From an uncultured Azospirillum sp. (GTDB lineage: Bacteria; Pseudomonadota; Alphaproteobacteria; RF32; CAG-239): a DNA stretch of 6,454 nucleotides. The notes under the pieces were generated by a model. It searched no databases. It was not told the DNA's origin and saw only the letters and a list, made by a program, of their open reading frames with translations. Both the position numbers and the translations under genes were made by a program. Positions 5,840-6,454 of the stretch are shown here, in pieces; the stretch's first letter is position 1, and each line of letters begins with the position of its first letter. The stretch is from positions 1 through 6,454 of the forward strand of contig CABUAP010000076.1 of NCBI GenBank assembly GCA_902489675.1, read 5' to 3'.

Positions 5840-5856
5840 AGTGTAACAAAAAAATG

Positions 5857-6454
5857 TTAGATACCTTCCAGCATTTGCTTTTTGTCTTCCAACAGCATTT
5901 CTATGGAAAATGTTTCACAAATGTTGTAGGAACGTTGAGTTGCACCGACAGCAATGTGGTTGGTCAGCTGCATTGGGATCGTACGCTCGGTCCATTTGAT
6001 CCAGTCGGCCTGGCCGTTGTATTTGGCGGCCAAATCGGCAAGACAATATGGCGGGAATTTTTCCAGCAGTTCTTCCATGCCGCGATCAATCATTCGTGCA
6101 TATTTCCCGACCGAGGAATCGTGGATAAAATCGGCGATGCCTTTTTCTTTCAAAGCTGTCCAAATCTTGGGGCGGCGGTTGAGCGGGCGCTTTTCCCATT
6201 TGTTGCCGTTCGGCAGGTGTTCGGGGATCAGCACAAACAGCCGCTCAATATCGGCGTGAGATACGACCAGCAGCCGTCGGCTCCAACCGCAGACGAGTTT
6301 GAATCTGTCAAATATTTCAAACAGGCCGTAGCTGTTTTCTTCCACGCTGTTGAGGCAGATAAACAGAAAATTGATCATGGCTTTTTTTTCGCTGATGCCG
6401 TAATGTTTAATATTTTCCAATTTTCTGTCGGTCAGTTCAAAACAGCGGGTAAGG
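5857..6454 (-). CDS. Protein of unknown function (5' end beyond right edge)
   Basis: A minus-strand frame is open from the right edge to TAA at 5857-5859, giving 198 visible residues. A TTG at 6420 could be read as a start, but no ribosome binding site precedes it and coding continues upstream to the edge (LTRCFELTDRKLENIKHY), so the gene is more likely cut by the window. The product looks soluble and has no signal peptide or long membrane segment in the visible part. It is rich in aromatic and charged residues, with runs such as GLFEIFDRFKLVCGWSRRLL and RTIPMQLTNHIAVGATQRSY. I do not recognise a family, catalytic motif or metal site. It converges with queH and shares the bidirectional terminator, which begins 18 bases after its stop. 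That the frame is truly coding rests on its length, the well-placed terminator and natural-looking composition. Confidence 0.75.
   Translation of the reverse strand, partial: LTRCFELTDRKLENIKHYGISEKKAMINFLFICLNSVEENSYGLFEIFDRFKLVCGWSRRLLVVSHADIERLFVLIPEHLPNGNKWEKRPLNRRPKIWTALKEKGIADFIHDSSVGKYARMIDRGMEELLEKFPPYCLADLAAKYNGQADWIKWTERTIPMQLTNHIAVGATQRSYNICETFSIEMLLEDKKQMLEGI

Noticed and set aside
5693..5840. SRP RNA, tmRNA or tRNA gene
   Set aside because: No GGAAG-type SRP loop, no T-loop TTCGA sequence and no CCA-ended acceptor stem could be found.
5844..5859. Small inverted repeat TAACA/TGTTA at the end of the right-edge gene
   Set aside because: Only five base pairs, AT-rich, with a poly-A loop; the neighbouring GC-containing hairpin explains termination better.

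Overview
This 6.45 kb window looks like ordinary chromosome from a Gram-negative bacterium. Two genes encode periplasm-facing proteins (an ApbE-type flavin transferase and a DsbD/ScsB-type thiol reductase). Coding DNA is of intermediate GC and the larger gaps are clearly AT-richer. The CDP-alcohol phosphotransferase has a variant signature I associate with Proteobacteria, so a proteobacterial, perhaps alphaproteobacterial, lineage is my best guess; the confidence is low. I see no insertion sequence, CRISPR array, phage module, tRNA or rRNA.

Layout: (1) 1-856, minus strand, partial: apbE-like FAD:protein FMN transferase running off the left edge. (2) 857-942: short AT-rich gap between divergent genes. 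(3) 943-3207, plus strand: a two-gene unit, a CDP-alcohol phosphatidyltransferase directly abutted (TAG|ATG) by a compact DsbD/ScsB-like transmembrane thiol:disulfide reductase. (4) 3194-4264, minus strand: mnmA (tRNA 2-thiouridylase), whose 3' end overlaps the dsbD-like gene by 14 bases tail to tail. (5) 4265-4455: AT-rich gap between divergent genes, with promoter-like sites on both strands. (6) 4456-5052, plus strand: a divergent macro-domain protein, closed by a strong hairpin terminator at 5075-5113. (7) 5162-5692, plus strand: queH (epoxyqueuosine reductase). (8) 5693-5856: a gap with a relatively GC-rich stretch and a bidirectional terminator. (9) 5857-6454, minus strand, partial: a protein I do not recognise, running off the right edge.

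Functionally, the left half is envelope work: flavinylation of exported proteins, phospholipid-type headgroup transfer, and delivery of reducing electrons to the periplasm. The right half holds two enzymes that modify tRNA wobble position 34 (2-thiouridine by MnmA, queuosine by QueH) with a possible ADP-ribose-binding macro-domain protein between them. The most notable points are an MnmA with a CxxC at the catalytic site and no cysteine at the usual second catalytic position, a DsbD-like protein that seems to lack the last two membrane helices, and a GC-rich unassigned stretch just before the queH terminator. I did not find convincing evidence for an entirely new system.
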